From the NCBI GenBank assembly GCA_017617475.1, contig JAFZWC010000024.1, forward strand, positions 1-29,695: a stretch of 29,695 nt of DNA, in the 5' to 3' direction. The DNA is from Bacteroidales bacterium (GTDB lineage: Bacteria > Bacteroidota > Bacteroidia > Bacteroidales > UBA932). Shown in pieces: positions 16,121 through 24,455 of this stretch. Within the stretch, counting starts at the first letter, position 1. Every line of letters begins with the position of its first letter. Below the pieces are notes generated by a model. It was not told the origin of the DNA, did no database searches, and saw nothing but the letters and a program-made list of their open reading frames with translations. Made by a program: the position numbers and the translations under genes.

Positions 16121-18397
16121 TTATTGTATGGTTAATGTTATTGTTTTCAAATCTTCATCGGCCGATGAGGAACCCACCATAAGGGTAAAGTCTCCGGGTT
16201 CCACTTCCCATTTTTCGTTTGCACCCCAGCAGGCCAGCATGGCGGGCGTAATCTCAAACACCAGTTTTGTGCTCTCGCCGGCTTTCAGGAAAGGTTTCTG
16301 AACGGCCTTCAGTTCCTTGACGGGGCGGGTGACGGAACCGTACTCGTCCCGGATGTACAGCTGTGCGGCTTCGGCTCCGTCGTAAGGCCCCGCGTTCTTG
16401 AGCTCCACGCTCAGCGTTACGCTTTCATCGGGGCCGATGACGCTTCTGGACAGCTCTGGCTGGCCATATTCGAAGCGGGTGTAGCTGAGGCCCAGGCCGA
16501 AGGGAAACAGAGGGCCCTGCTCGGCCAGGGCAAAGTGGCGGGAATACTGGGAGTGCTTGTGATTGTATACGCACTGGACCTGTCCCACGTTGCGGGGAAT
16601 GGTGACGGGAAGCTTTCCGGAGGGGTTCACGGCGCCCGTCAGAATCTCGGCAATGGCCGTTCCGCCCATCTGGCCGGGCTCCCATACGTTCAGGATGGCA
16701 CGGATCAGCGGACTCTGCGCCGCCCATTCCAGGCCCAGGGCACGGCCGCTCATCAAAAGGAGGATGGTGGGGCGTCCTGAAGCCGCCACGGCTTCCAGCA
16801 GTTCCTGCTGGCGGCCGGGGAGGTCAATGTTGTCGCGGTCGCAGTTCTCTCCGCAGGTGCGGCCGAAGGAGGAATACCGCTGGGAATTGTCGCCCAGCAC
16901 CAGGATGTTGATGTCGGCCAGGCGGGAGAGGGCCGATGCCTTTGCAAGGCCGGCGTCATCCACGCCCGTCACGCGGCCGCCGAAGAACAGGGTGTCGATG
17001 CGGCTTCCCGGAAAGACCTGCCTCAGGCCTTCATAGACGGTGACTACATCGTCGTCCTCCTGGGGCACTACCCAGTCGCCCAGCTGGGTCTGGCTGTCGG
17101 CATTGGGTCCGCAAAGGAATATGCGGCTGTACGATTTCAAGGGCAGGATGCCGTCGTTTTTGAGCAGGACTATGCTTTCGCGGGCCGCTTCCAGCGCCGT
17201 CTGGCGGTGCTCCGGATTGCCCGGGAAGCCCCTCTGGGCTGGAAGCGGGGGTATGGGCTCCTCAAAAAGGCCCAGGGCGAATTTGGCCTCCAGTATTTTT
17301 CCGGCGGCCTGGTCAATGCGCTTTTGAGGGATGCGTCCGCTCTGGACGCCGCGCAGGACCGTTTCAAAGTAGTTGTCACCCTGCATGTGCATGTCAATGC
17401 CCGACTCCACCGAAACCAGGAAGGCCTCGTCTTCGCTGGGCACCAGGTGGTGCATGCTGTGCAGGCGCTCGATGTCCATCCAGTCGCTCACCACAAAGCC
17501 GTCGAAGCCCAGTTCCTTGCGGAGGATATCTTCTACGAGCCACTTGTTGGCGTGGCAGGGGACTCCGTTGAGTTCGTTGTGGGCCGTCATCACCGTGGCC
17601 ACATGTGCCTCTTTCACGGCCGCCTCGAAGGGCGGGAGGTACAGTTCGCGCATTTTGCGCTCGCTCATGTCCATGGGTGCGGCGTTGAGGCCTCCGGCGG
17701 GTTCGCCACCACCGATCAGATGCTTGGCGCAGGCCAGGACCTTTCCTTCAGAGAAGTATCCGTCCCGTCCCTGGAAGCCCCAAATCTCGTATTTGCCCAT
17801 CTGGGATACCAGCCAGGGGTCTTCGCCGAAGCATTCGCCCATGCGGCCCCAGCGGGGGTCGCGGGCTACGTCCAGATTGGGCGCAAAGGTCCAGTACATG
17901 CCGGTCTGGCGCATTTCTTCGGCCGTTTCGCCCCCAATCTTTTCCATCAGTTCCGGCCGGAAAGTGGAGGCCAGGCCAATATTGCCGGGGTAAACCGTGC
18001 AGCCCATGCGCAGGCCGTTTCCATGGATGGCGTCAATGCCCAGCAGGAGCGGAATGCCCAGGCGGGATTCGGAGGCCATGGTCTGCAGCTGGTGCGCCTC
18101 TTCGCCGGTGAGGACGTGCAGAAAAGCGCCTACCTTGCCTTCACGGATGCGCTGGGCCAGCTCGGGATTCCCGAGGTTCTCGTCAGAGGCGTCGATATTC
18201 TTGTAGGGCGAGCCCTGGTCCGGCGGAACATAGCAGGGACCCACGTACTGGCACATCTGGCCGATTTTCTCTTCCAGGGTCATCTCCTTCAAAAGAAGAC
18301 CGGCCCTCTTGGCGGCGGGAAGGGAGGCGTCGTGCCAATCCCCGGCCGAACAGGCGGCCAGGCTCAGGAGGAAGGCAAACAGAAGGGCTTTTTTCAT
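16121..18397 (-). CDS. GH3-family beta-glycosidase lipoprotein (BglX-like)
   Basis: A 758-residue protein with a lipoprotein signal (MKKALLFAFLLSLAACSAGD, lipobox LAAC). All three GH3 domains are present. The (beta/alpha)8 barrel begins at LTLEEKIGQMCQYVGP-type sequence, with TFAPNLDVARDPRWGRMGEC, CAKHLIGGGEPAGG and the nucleophile motif GFDGFVVSDWMD (Asp305). The alpha/beta sandwich includes ESIVLLKNDGILPLKS and WEPGQMGGTAIAEILTG. A C-terminal fibronectin-III-like domain starts near FPFGLGLSYTRFEYG. The usual activity is exo-beta-glucosidase or beta-xylosidase with retention; the sugar cannot be fixed from sequence. It follows GH31 with a 1-bp TAATG overlap, so stop and start are coupled. 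Combined with GH31 and GH29 it recalls xyloglucan breakdown. Confidence 0.93.
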   Translation of the reverse strand: MKKALLFAFLLSLAACSAGDWHDASLPAAKRAGLLLKEMTLEEKIGQMCQYVGPCYVPPDQGSPYKNIDASDENLGNPELAQRIREGKVGAFLHVLTGEEAHQLQTMASESRLGIPLLLGIDAIHGNGLRMGCTVYPGNIGLASTFRPELMEKIGGETAEEMRQTGMYWTFAPNLDVARDPRWGRMGECFGEDPWLVSQMGKYEIWGFQGRDGYFSEGKVLACAKHLIGGGEPAGGLNAAPMDMSERKMRELYLPPFEAAVKEAHVATVMTAHNELNGVPCHANKWLVEDILRKELGFDGFVVSDWMDIERLHSMHHLVPSEDEAFLVSVESGIDMHMQGDNYFETVLRGVQSGRIPQKRIDQAAGKILEAKFALGLFEEPIPPLPAQRGFPGNPEHRQTALEAARESIVLLKNDGILPLKSYSRIFLCGPNADSQTQLGDWVVPQEDDDVVTVYEGLRQVFPGSRIDTLFFGGRVTGVDDAGLAKASALSRLADINILVLGDNSQRYSSFGRTCGENCDRDNIDLPGRQQELLEAVAASGRPTILLLMSGRALGLEWAAQSPLIRAILNVWEPGQMGGTAIAEILTGAVNPSGKLPVTIPRNVGQVQCVYNHKHSQYSRHFALAEQGPLFPFGLGLSYTRFEYGQPELSRSVIGPDESVTLSVELKNAGPYDGAEAAQLYIRDEYGSVTRPVKELKAVQKPFLKAGESTKLVFEITPAMLACWGANEKWEVEPGDFTLMVGSSSADEDLKTITLTIQ

Positions 18398-20784
18398 TAC
18401 AGCTGAACGCTAAGCTTAAGGGTTTCGTTAATGGAAGTCTCGCCGGCATTCACCCGGAGGGTATTGTCGGCCCATTCCCAGTCTTTCACCTGTACCCCGT
18501 TCAGGCTCACCTTCCTGGGCTTTGAGATGCAGCGCAGTTCAAAACCGTAGTTGCGGCTCTGCGGCATGCCTTTGAAGCTGCCCTGGACCGGATGGACCGT
18601 GACGCTCACGTTCTTGCCGTTCTCGTGGCACTCGAACAGGGTGGAAGAGACGGCGCCTTCTTCGTAGGCATAGCTTTCGCCGTCGTCGTCATACATGGTG
18701 AAGCTGGTGTCCCCATGGGGATAGACCTTGAGAATGATGTCTTTCTGAGGCTCTGTGCCGATGAAATCCCTCACGGGGGCGGTGGGAACGATGGCTCCGT
18801 TGCGTACGAAGAACTGTCCCGCCCGGTTGACGGGAAGTTCCCGGGAGATGGTTTCCCCGCGGCTTTCCACCAGTTCGCCCGTCCATACGTTAATCCACTC
18901 TCCTGCAGGCAGGTAAATGTCGTTGGAGAAGGCGCTTACGCAGTATTGGCGGCCGAACATATACTGGAACACCATGTCGTCGCAGTTGCGGTCGTCGGGG
19001 AACTCCAGCGGCATGGAACGGACCATGGGCATGCCGGTAAGCATTCCTTCCAGAGCATTGGAATAGATATAGGGAAGGAAGGCATACCGCAGGCTTATGT
19101 AGAACTTGTACATCTCTTTTTCCACGCCGTAGTAATAGAAGGGATGGATCATGCTGAACCAGCTGTTGATCTGCAGCCAGGGAAGGAAAGCGCCGAAGTG
19201 AAGGCCGGGCATTTCCTGGTCCCGGGGAACGTTCATGACGTCGCAGCTCATGTTCATGAAGCCGGAGTTGCCCAGGTTATGCTGGTCGAATAGCGCAGTG
19301 ATGCCTCCGCCGTTGTCTCCGCTCTGGGCGGCGCTCCAGTGCTGGCTGCCGGCCCAGCCGCCGCAGTAATGGTGCCAGCTGCGCTTGCCGGTATGGCGGC
19401 GCGTCATCTGGGCAATCTGCTTGGGCATGAGCACCTGGCTTATGTTGTGCATCTGGTCGTCTCCCAGCCCGTTGCGGTACTCCCACGTGGGATGGGCGTC
19501 GATGGTGCGGGCCGGATCCAGCTTGAAGCCCACCACGCCCATGTCCATGAAGGTGGTCAGGTGGTCGGGCCAGTGTTCCAGGCCGGAGGTGTCCCGGCCT
19601 TCCCGCACGGCAATGAGGTCTTCCTCAATAATGCTGGTATCATATTCCTCACACAGCCATAGGCCCAGGCGTATGCCCATGCTGTTCAGTTTGCCCACGA
19701 ACAGGCGCGGATAATACTTCTTGGGCATCTGGTCCTGAACCCAGTAAGGTTCGGGGGAGAAGCGGTCGTAATTCCATTTCTTCTGGGTAGAGAAGTCGTA
19801 GCGTTTGGCCATCCACTGCGGTTCCAGCCAGAACAGATCGACCGGAACCCCCATCTCGCGGAAATGGGCGGCGTCGTTCAGGATGGCCCACTGGTCCTCC
19901 CTCATGTTGGGGCCGAAGGCGAAGCCGTAAGCCCAGCGGGGGAGCACATAGCTGCGTCCGGTAATCTGGGTATAGAGGTTCAGGATGGAAGGCATGTCCG
20001 TGCCCACCATCAGGTAGAAATCGGCCTCGTCAAAAGTATTGTAGATGTTGAAGACGTCCGGATTGGTATGGCCGACGTCAAAATGGCATTTGCGGGAGGT
20101 GTTGTTGAAGATGCCCCAGCCGCGGGAGCTCATCATGAAGGGCATGGGAATCTCCGTGTGCTGGTAGGTGGTCCACATGCGAAGCAGTTCGCCGCGGTGC
20201 TGGATATGCTCGCGGGAAGTGCTGCCGCCGCCGTAAAGACGCTCGCCGTCTTCCAGGGTGATGGAAAGGGCGCTGGCTTCCTCCGGGTCTCCGGCGTCCA
20301 GCCGGGCACCGCCCGAGAGTTTTCCTTCATCGTCGCCGATGATGCCGTTGTTCACGGGCACGAAAAGGTCGGCGAATTCCTTGTTGATGACATCGGCCAA
20401 AACCTTCACCGGCTCGCTTCCGGGCTGCATGTAACAGATTCTGCGGACGACGGTGCGGCCTTCGGCATCCTTAAGGGTGAGGCTTCCGTCTTGGGCCGAC
20501 AGGGTCAGGGAGCCTTTGGCACTCTTGAAGACATAGGCCCCGTCCGGCTGCTCCAGGGAGTATTCCGCCTGGGGCCAGTCCGTGCGGGTGATGCCGTAAC
20601 GGTTCATCAGGGACTCGGTAAAAGCGCCGCCGGGCGATACCTGAACGTGGAAGATGCCGTCGGCACAGACTTCCACTTTCACGGTGGGACCATCGGCCAG
20701 TTTTACCTGGTGCACCGGGTTGGCCTTTGCGCTCAGGCCCAGGAAGAGCAGCTGCGCTGCCACTAGAACAATTCTCCTTATCAT
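18397..20784 (-). CDS. GH31-family alpha-glycosidase (alpha-glucosidase/alpha-xylosidase type)
   Basis: A 795-residue secreted protein (signal MIRRIVLVAAQLLFLGLSAK). An N-terminal galactose-mutarotase-like beta domain (ADGIFHVQVSPGG...) precedes the barrel: LYTQITGRSYVLPRWAYGFA, VPVDLFWLEPQW, the nucleophile region VGFKLDPARTID (Asp423) and WAGSQHWSAAQSGDNGG with the acid/base Asp490. The 67-residue spacing of the two Asp matches the 66 in the E. coli alpha-xylosidase YicI (416/482, from memory). NPFYYYG-like and DDDGESYAYEEGA blocks mark the C-terminal beta domains. The usual Glu after the nucleophile (FKTDFGE in YicI) is absent. Substrate could be alpha-xylose, alpha-glucose or another alpha-linked sugar. 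It is the first glycosidase of the operon, 6 bp after the propeller lipoprotein gene. Confidence 0.92.
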   Translation of the reverse strand: MIRRIVLVAAQLLFLGLSAKANPVHQVKLADGPTVKVEVCADGIFHVQVSPGGAFTESLMNRYGITRTDWPQAEYSLEQPDGAYVFKSAKGSLTLSAQDGSLTLKDAEGRTVVRRICYMQPGSEPVKVLADVINKEFADLFVPVNNGIIGDDEGKLSGGARLDAGDPEEASALSITLEDGERLYGGGSTSREHIQHRGELLRMWTTYQHTEIPMPFMMSSRGWGIFNNTSRKCHFDVGHTNPDVFNIYNTFDEADFYLMVGTDMPSILNLYTQITGRSYVLPRWAYGFAFGPNMREDQWAILNDAAHFREMGVPVDLFWLEPQWMAKRYDFSTQKKWNYDRFSPEPYWVQDQMPKKYYPRLFVGKLNSMGIRLGLWLCEEYDTSIIEEDLIAVREGRDTSGLEHWPDHLTTFMDMGVVGFKLDPARTIDAHPTWEYRNGLGDDQMHNISQVLMPKQIAQMTRRHTGKRSWHHYCGGWAGSQHWSAAQSGDNGGGITALFDQHNLGNSGFMNMSCDVMNVPRDQEMPGLHFGAFLPWLQINSWFSMIHPFYYYGVEKEMYKFYISLRYAFLPYIYSNALEGMLTGMPMVRSMPLEFPDDRNCDDMVFQYMFGRQYCVSAFSNDIYLPAGEWINVWTGELVESRGETISRELPVNRAGQFFVRNGAIVPTAPVRDFIGTEPQKDIILKVYPHGDTSFTMYDDDGESYAYEEGAVSSTLFECHENGKNVSVTVHPVQGSFKGMPQSRNYGFELRCISKPRKVSLNGVQVKDWEWADNTLRVNAGETSINETLKLSVQL

Positions 20785-20790
20785 GGTCAG

Positions 20791-22230
20791 TTATTCTTTT
20801 GCTTGTACATCCACACCCGCAGATTCCAGGATCTCTTTCACCATCTTGTGCCTGGGCATTTCCACTGGCCCGGTCATAAAGGCCGGCAGGTTGTAGGAAT
20901 CCATCAGGCGCTTGTAGTAGGCCATAGGGTCTTTCTGGGGCAGGAGGAAAGGTTTCGAGGCCTCGCCCTTCTCATTGATATAGGTAATGTACGGGCGCGT
21001 GTAAAGCCCGTCGCCGCGGCGGCTGCTGAAGACCATCCAGCGCCCGTTGGTGCTCCAGCTGTGGAAACTGTCCGTGTCGGGGGAGTTGGCTGCTTCCAGG
21101 GGCCATTTTTCCAAGGTCTCCAGGTCCAGCATCCAGAGGTCTGCGTCGTGGTGCCAGATGGAGAAATTACCGTAACCGTGGCGGGTGAAGCACAGGAAAC
21201 GTCCGTCGGGGGAAACGCGCGGGAAGGAGACGCTGAAGCCTTCGGCCGGGGCGTCGTACAGGCATTCCAGCTGGTCGCCGAAGCTCATGTCCTCCGCGTT
21301 AAAAGCAATGCGGTAAAGTCCGTAGCGCACCTCCCGGTGGCCCTTGGGCATGTCCGGCATGGCTTCGGCCGAACAGAAATACAGCCATTTCCCGTCTGTG
21401 GAGAAGGTGGGGAAGGTCTCGAAGCGGTCTTCCCTCTTGGTGAGCGGGCTCCAGGCAACCTGGTGGTTACGGACATCGTAAACCACCACATCCGAGGCCA
21501 TGTCGTAAACTTCTATGCGGTTGGGGTCGTGGTTATAGAATGCCTGCAGGATTTTGTTCACCGAGAAGGCAATATAGTCTCCGGAAGGGTGCCACCAGGG
21601 ATAGACCAGGGCACTGATGGTGGAATCCGTCTTGGTATTCAGCTTTTCTATGGAATCCCCGTCAATGAGCATGGTGCCTCCATGGGCGGCCCTCACGTGG
21701 AAAACGCTCTTGGAAGGGTTTCCGCCCAGGGTGGTATGGCAGTTCATACAGTTTCCTTCGGTGAGGTCGTTGGTGAGGATGGCGCTCTCCTTATAACTGG
21801 TAAGGTTTCGCTGGTATATACCCATCCGCTGCCAGCCCTGGTAGCCCGGGGGAATGAGACGGTAGGAGAGATAAGGGTCAATCTCTTCCCTTATATATAA
21901 TGTAAAGGGCCGATAGGCTTTCCACTCTCCCTCCCGGCGCACCAGCACCGTCATCTCCACTTGGTCCTGCGCCATGAGCTTCTTCCAGAGGCTCTCTTTG
22001 AGGGAGAACAATCCTTTCTTGCCGCGGATGGTGTGCCCGTCCACCTGGAGGGCGCACTCTTCCTCACCGGTGTAGGAGAAGTTGAGCGGTGCTAAATTGC
22101 GGGGGACCGTCACAAAGCTGTAGTCGGGCTCCATGGGCGGAAGCGTGTCCAGGGTGCCGGTGGGCTCGATATTCCCGGTGCAGGATGCGAGCAGCCAGGC
22201 GAAGGATGCTATGAAGAGGAGCTTTCTCAT
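20791..22230 (-). CDS. Beta-propeller (TolB/PD40-like) lipoprotein with a CxxCH haem-binding motif
   Basis: About 479 residues. I start at the ATG at 22230, not at 22257, because it gives a lipoprotein signal (MRKLLFIASFAWLLASCTGN) and an ATGA overlap with the upstream gene (22227-22230). Residues ~30-160 are a beta-rich N-terminal part. CMNCH (Cys161, Cys164, His165) is a c-type haem attachment site. The remainder shows PD40/TolB-type propeller repeats: YPWWHPSGDYIAFSVNKI, FPTFSTDGKWLYFCSAE, FPRVSPDGRFLCFTRHG and HSWSTNGRWMVFSSRRG. It would sit on the outer membrane, facing periplasm or surface. I know no proven function for this arrangement; redox sensing, glycan binding or a structural role are all possible. 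Its linkage to the multi-pass membrane protein gene suggests they act together. Confidence 0.82.
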   Translation of the reverse strand: MRKLLFIASFAWLLASCTGNIEPTGTLDTLPPMEPDYSFVTVPRNLAPLNFSYTGEEECALQVDGHTIRGKKGLFSLKESLWKKLMAQDQVEMTVLVRREGEWKAYRPFTLYIREEIDPYLSYRLIPPGYQGWQRMGIYQRNLTSYKESAILTNDLTEGNCMNCHTTLGGNPSKSVFHVRAAHGGTMLIDGDSIEKLNTKTDSTISALVYPWWHPSGDYIAFSVNKILQAFYNHDPNRIEVYDMASDVVVYDVRNHQVAWSPLTKREDRFETFPTFSTDGKWLYFCSAEAMPDMPKGHREVRYGLYRIAFNAEDMSFGDQLECLYDAPAEGFSVSFPRVSPDGRFLCFTRHGYGNFSIWHHDADLWMLDLETLEKWPLEAANSPDTDSFHSWSTNGRWMVFSSRRGDGLYTRPYITYINEKGEASKPFLLPQKDPMAYYKRLMDSYNLPAFMTGPVEMPRHKMVKEILESAGVDVQAKE

Positions 22231-23903
22231 ATCTGCTTGTACAACAAGTAATACCAATAGGATGAGTTGAAGCCCTTAGGTGCTTTCCCGTTGTTCTTCA
22301 TGCTCTCGTCCTGGAATTTCTGGAAGCGGCGGACGGTCTCGTCCGTGACGCCGTGGGCGGCGCACCATTCCGGTCCCAGGACATCGGCCCCGCTCACGTT
22401 ACGGGTGTATTCGCTGTAAAACAGCACCGCTTCCTGTACTGGCACTGGCAGGGTCTGCAGGCCCGGTTCTCCGAAATAGCGGCTGACTATGCCGGTGATG
22501 GATTTGATGTCTTTGGACAGCAGCAGGTATGCGAAGGCATATCCCGTGGCCTGGGTGTTGGACGGATTGGCATCCACCACGCGCATCAGCTCGTCCAATG
22601 GACTCTCGAACATGGAGAACCCGTCTATGGCGGGCCAGCTGCGCCGTCCGTTCCCCAGCAGGGGATCGGCCTCTACGGCCTGGTCATTGTACAGGAACTG
22701 CTTTTGTTCCCGGGCCCAGTGGCGGTAGTGAGGCGCTTTCTCCAGGATGGAGAGGTATTTGTCGGCAACGGCATACGTGCCCCGCATCAGTTCTATCTGA
22801 GCGTTCATCTTGAGCATGGCAGGGCAGAGACCTTCGGTGGAGTAGAGGGCGTTGAAGGCAACGTCCTGGGCCGCAGCCGTATTGCCCATGGCAAACATGA
22901 TATGGGCCTGTGAAACCTCCACGCCGCGGTCGTCGCTCATTTTTACCAGTCCGTCGGGGCCCCGCTGGTCGTATTTGAACATCTGGTCCGGGAGCTTACC
23001 TTGCCAGGCGAGGGCCAGATTGAGATACTGCGCGGTGTGGGGAATCCACTCGTGGGAGAGGCAGGATTGGACGAGCCCATCCCAGTCTTCGTTGGCTGCG
23101 TAATACTCATATTCATAGGTGAGGCCGGCCTGTCTGTTCTGGGCAGCCTTGGCAACCCGGAAGGCGGGGATAAGGGCAATGGCCAGGATGGCGGCGCTAA
23201 GGCCGAAGGCAGGGAGCCGCTTGAGCTTCAGGTCTTTGACGGCGCAGCATGCCAGCACGGAAAGGGGAAGCAGCACCCAGGGAATCCAGTGCACAGCGTG
23301 CATTTGGGCGTCCAGATCAAAATAGAAAGCGGGCGTAAGGGCCGATTTTAGCGTAGGCGTCCAGCCCAGCTGGCAGGCGGCCACGCCGCAAAGCAGAGCC
23401 ACGGCCACATACAGGGCCGATGCCCATTTCTTGTGCCACAAATCCAGGATGGCGGCGCAAAGGGCGAACAGGATGGCGGCGGGGCCTGCGGTGAGGTAAA
23501 CAACCCCGGTGAGCAGGATGCCCCAGAGGAGGCGGTGGGTATGAATACGCGTGTAGCCAACCAGGGCGGCCAGCGCCAGGAGCCAGCCTGTGAGTACGCT
23601 GAAGTGCATGGCGTTCTCCGAGAGCGATGCCGCCAGGAAGGCAAAGGGAATGAGGCAAAGCGGAAGGATGTTCCAGTCGGCCCTTTTGTTACGCACCGCA
23701 ACCCACAGCAACCAGGCTCCCAGGCCCAGCAGGGCCAGCGTGAGGATAACAGCCAGGGTGGGGTTCCAGAAGAACTGGACGAAGAAGCGTCCGGACAGCG
23801 TGGCCAGCCCCCCTACGGTGAACAGACATTGCACCAGATAGGTTTTGTCAAACAGGAACAGTTGCTGCTGTTCCCGGAAGGCTAGCGCGAAACGGTCTAT
23901 CAT
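22227..23903 (-). CDS. Multi-pass inner-membrane protein with soluble C-terminal half (DUF6057-like)
   Basis: A 558-residue protein. The N-terminal half has about nine hydrophobic segments, among them NPTLAVILTLALLGLGAWLL, NILPLCLIPFAFLAASL, LTGWLLALAALVGY, LYVAVALLCGVAACQLGW, WIPWVLLPLSVLACCAV and FGLSAAILAIALIPAF. From about residue 275 the sequence becomes soluble and helical, with TPR-like spacing (NEDWDGLVQSCLSHEWIPHT, LNLALAWQGKLPDQMFKYDQ, TAAAQDVAFNALYSTEGLCP). I associate this layout with DUF6057, which I recall as a Bacteroidota family without assigned function; this label is from memory. The gene overlaps both neighbours by 4 bp, so the small lipoprotein, this protein and the CxxCH lipoprotein are likely made together. 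Confidence 0.75.
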   Translation of the reverse strand: MIDRFALAFREQQQLFLFDKTYLVQCLFTVGGLATLSGRFFVQFFWNPTLAVILTLALLGLGAWLLWVAVRNKRADWNILPLCLIPFAFLAASLSENAMHFSVLTGWLLALAALVGYTRIHTHRLLWGILLTGVVYLTAGPAAILFALCAAILDLWHKKWASALYVAVALLCGVAACQLGWTPTLKSALTPAFYFDLDAQMHAVHWIPWVLLPLSVLACCAVKDLKLKRLPAFGLSAAILAIALIPAFRVAKAAQNRQAGLTYEYEYYAANEDWDGLVQSCLSHEWIPHTAQYLNLALAWQGKLPDQMFKYDQRGPDGLVKMSDDRGVEVSQAHIMFAMGNTAAAQDVAFNALYSTEGLCPAMLKMNAQIELMRGTYAVADKYLSILEKAPHYRHWAREQKQFLYNDQAVEADPLLGNGRRSWPAIDGFSMFESPLDELMRVVDANPSNTQATGYAFAYLLLSKDIKSITGIVSRYFGEPGLQTLPVPVQEAVLFYSEYTRNVSGADVLGPEWCAAHGVTDETVRRFQKFQDESMKNNGKAPKGFNSSYWYYLLYKQI

Positions 23904-24352
23904 AGGTCTTCCTGGGCTATTGGACTGGCTGTAGATGCATAATAGACATAGGCCTTCTTGGCGTCTCTCTTGAATTCGGCCCGGGTCTGTTCAATTTCTT
24001 CAGGAGTCATTTCCGGGCAGCCGGTTATTTTTTCGGCATAAACGGGATGCCCGTAGACGTGGCTTAAGACCATATCTTGGACAAAGACGTAGCGAACCGG
24101 AAAACTGTAACCTTTGAGCCCGGGGTCTTTTGCTACCGCCTTGAACTGGACAATAAACAGGCTGTCACAGGAATAGATGACCACAGGGGAGACAATATCG
24201 GCCCCTCCGGTGGCGGACATATCTTCCATCATGGCTTCTTCCAGGGCCTTGGGAAGGCGGGAATAGGCACTTTTCTCAATCTCTGGCTGGGTGGAACACC
24301 CCACGGCAAGGGTCGTCAGGGCGCATAACAGCAGCGGCACTATTCTTTTCAT
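23900..24352 (-). CDS. Small lipoprotein of unknown function
   Basis: A 150-residue protein. The frame is open further upstream to 24400, but I place the start at ATG 24352 because it gives a lipoprotein signal (MKRIVPLLLCALTTLAVGCS, lipobox AVGC) and lies about 20 nt after the predicted transcription start. The mature protein has mixed beta strands (SPVVIYSCDSLFIVQFKAVA, KGYSFPVRYVFVQDMV) and an acidic helical C-terminus rich in Glu and Lys (MTPEEIEQTRAEFKRDAKKA). I do not recognise a family. It is the first gene of the seven-gene minus-strand operon, overlapping the membrane protein gene by 4 bp, so a shared role with that protein and the CxxCH lipoprotein is likely. Confidence 0.8.
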   Translation of the reverse strand: MKRIVPLLLCALTTLAVGCSTQPEIEKSAYSRLPKALEEAMMEDMSATGGADIVSPVVIYSCDSLFIVQFKAVAKDPGLKGYSFPVRYVFVQDMVLSHVYGHPVYAEKITGCPEMTPEEIEQTRAEFKRDAKKAYVYYASTASPIAQEDL

Positions 24353-24369
24353 TCCGTTAAAACTTTCTA

Positions 24370-24386
24370 GATTATCAAAGATAATC
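24370..24386. repeat. Perfect inverted repeat GATTATC-AAA-GATAATC over the -7 box
   Basis: Two 7-bp arms (24370-24376 and 24380-24386) are perfectly complementary around a 3-bp centre. The repeat coincides with the -7 promoter element of the operon starting at 24352. A dyad at this position could be an operator for a dimeric regulator, or the -7 box may simply be embedded in a chance palindrome. The second copy of the 13-mer (6098-6110) keeps only one arm. Confidence 0.45.
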
Positions 24387-24406
24387 ATTTTTCGGGACAA
24401 TAAAAA
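24370..24406 (-). promoter_or_regulatory. Putative Bacteroidota-type promoter of the lipoprotein-GH31-GH3-GH28 operon
   Basis: On the minus strand, TATCTTTG (24383 to 24376) is a perfect TAnnTTTG -7 box. A TTTT stretch at 24406-24403, 19 nt upstream, sits where the -33 TTTG is expected, and this is the U-tract of the SusD terminator. The predicted start of transcription near 24371 leaves a leader of roughly 20 nt to the ATG at 24352. The box lies inside the 13-mer TGATTATCTTTGA, which recurs at 6110-6098 before the GH92 pair. Confidence 0.6.
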
Positions 24407-24430
24407 ACGGCCCCCAACATGTGGGGGCCG
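24402..24430 (-). terminator. Intrinsic terminator after susD
   Basis: On the minus strand, CGGCCCCC (24430-24423) and GGGGGCCG (24415-24408) form a perfect 8-bp G+C-rich stem with a 7-nt loop. A run of six T (24407-24402) follows directly. It lies 26 bp beyond the susD stop and separates the SusCD unit from the next operon. Confidence 0.92.
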
Positions 24431-24455
24431 AAATCAGATTTATCTTGTCTTACGA

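Noticed and set aside
22231..22257. Upstream start for the CxxCH lipoprotein gene
   Set aside because: The extra nine residues precede a perfect lipoprotein signal beginning at 22230, which also fits the 4-bp overlap.
24353..24400. Upstream start for the small lipoprotein gene
   Set aside because: These codons cover the predicted promoter; the ATG at 24352 gives a standard lipoprotein signal.
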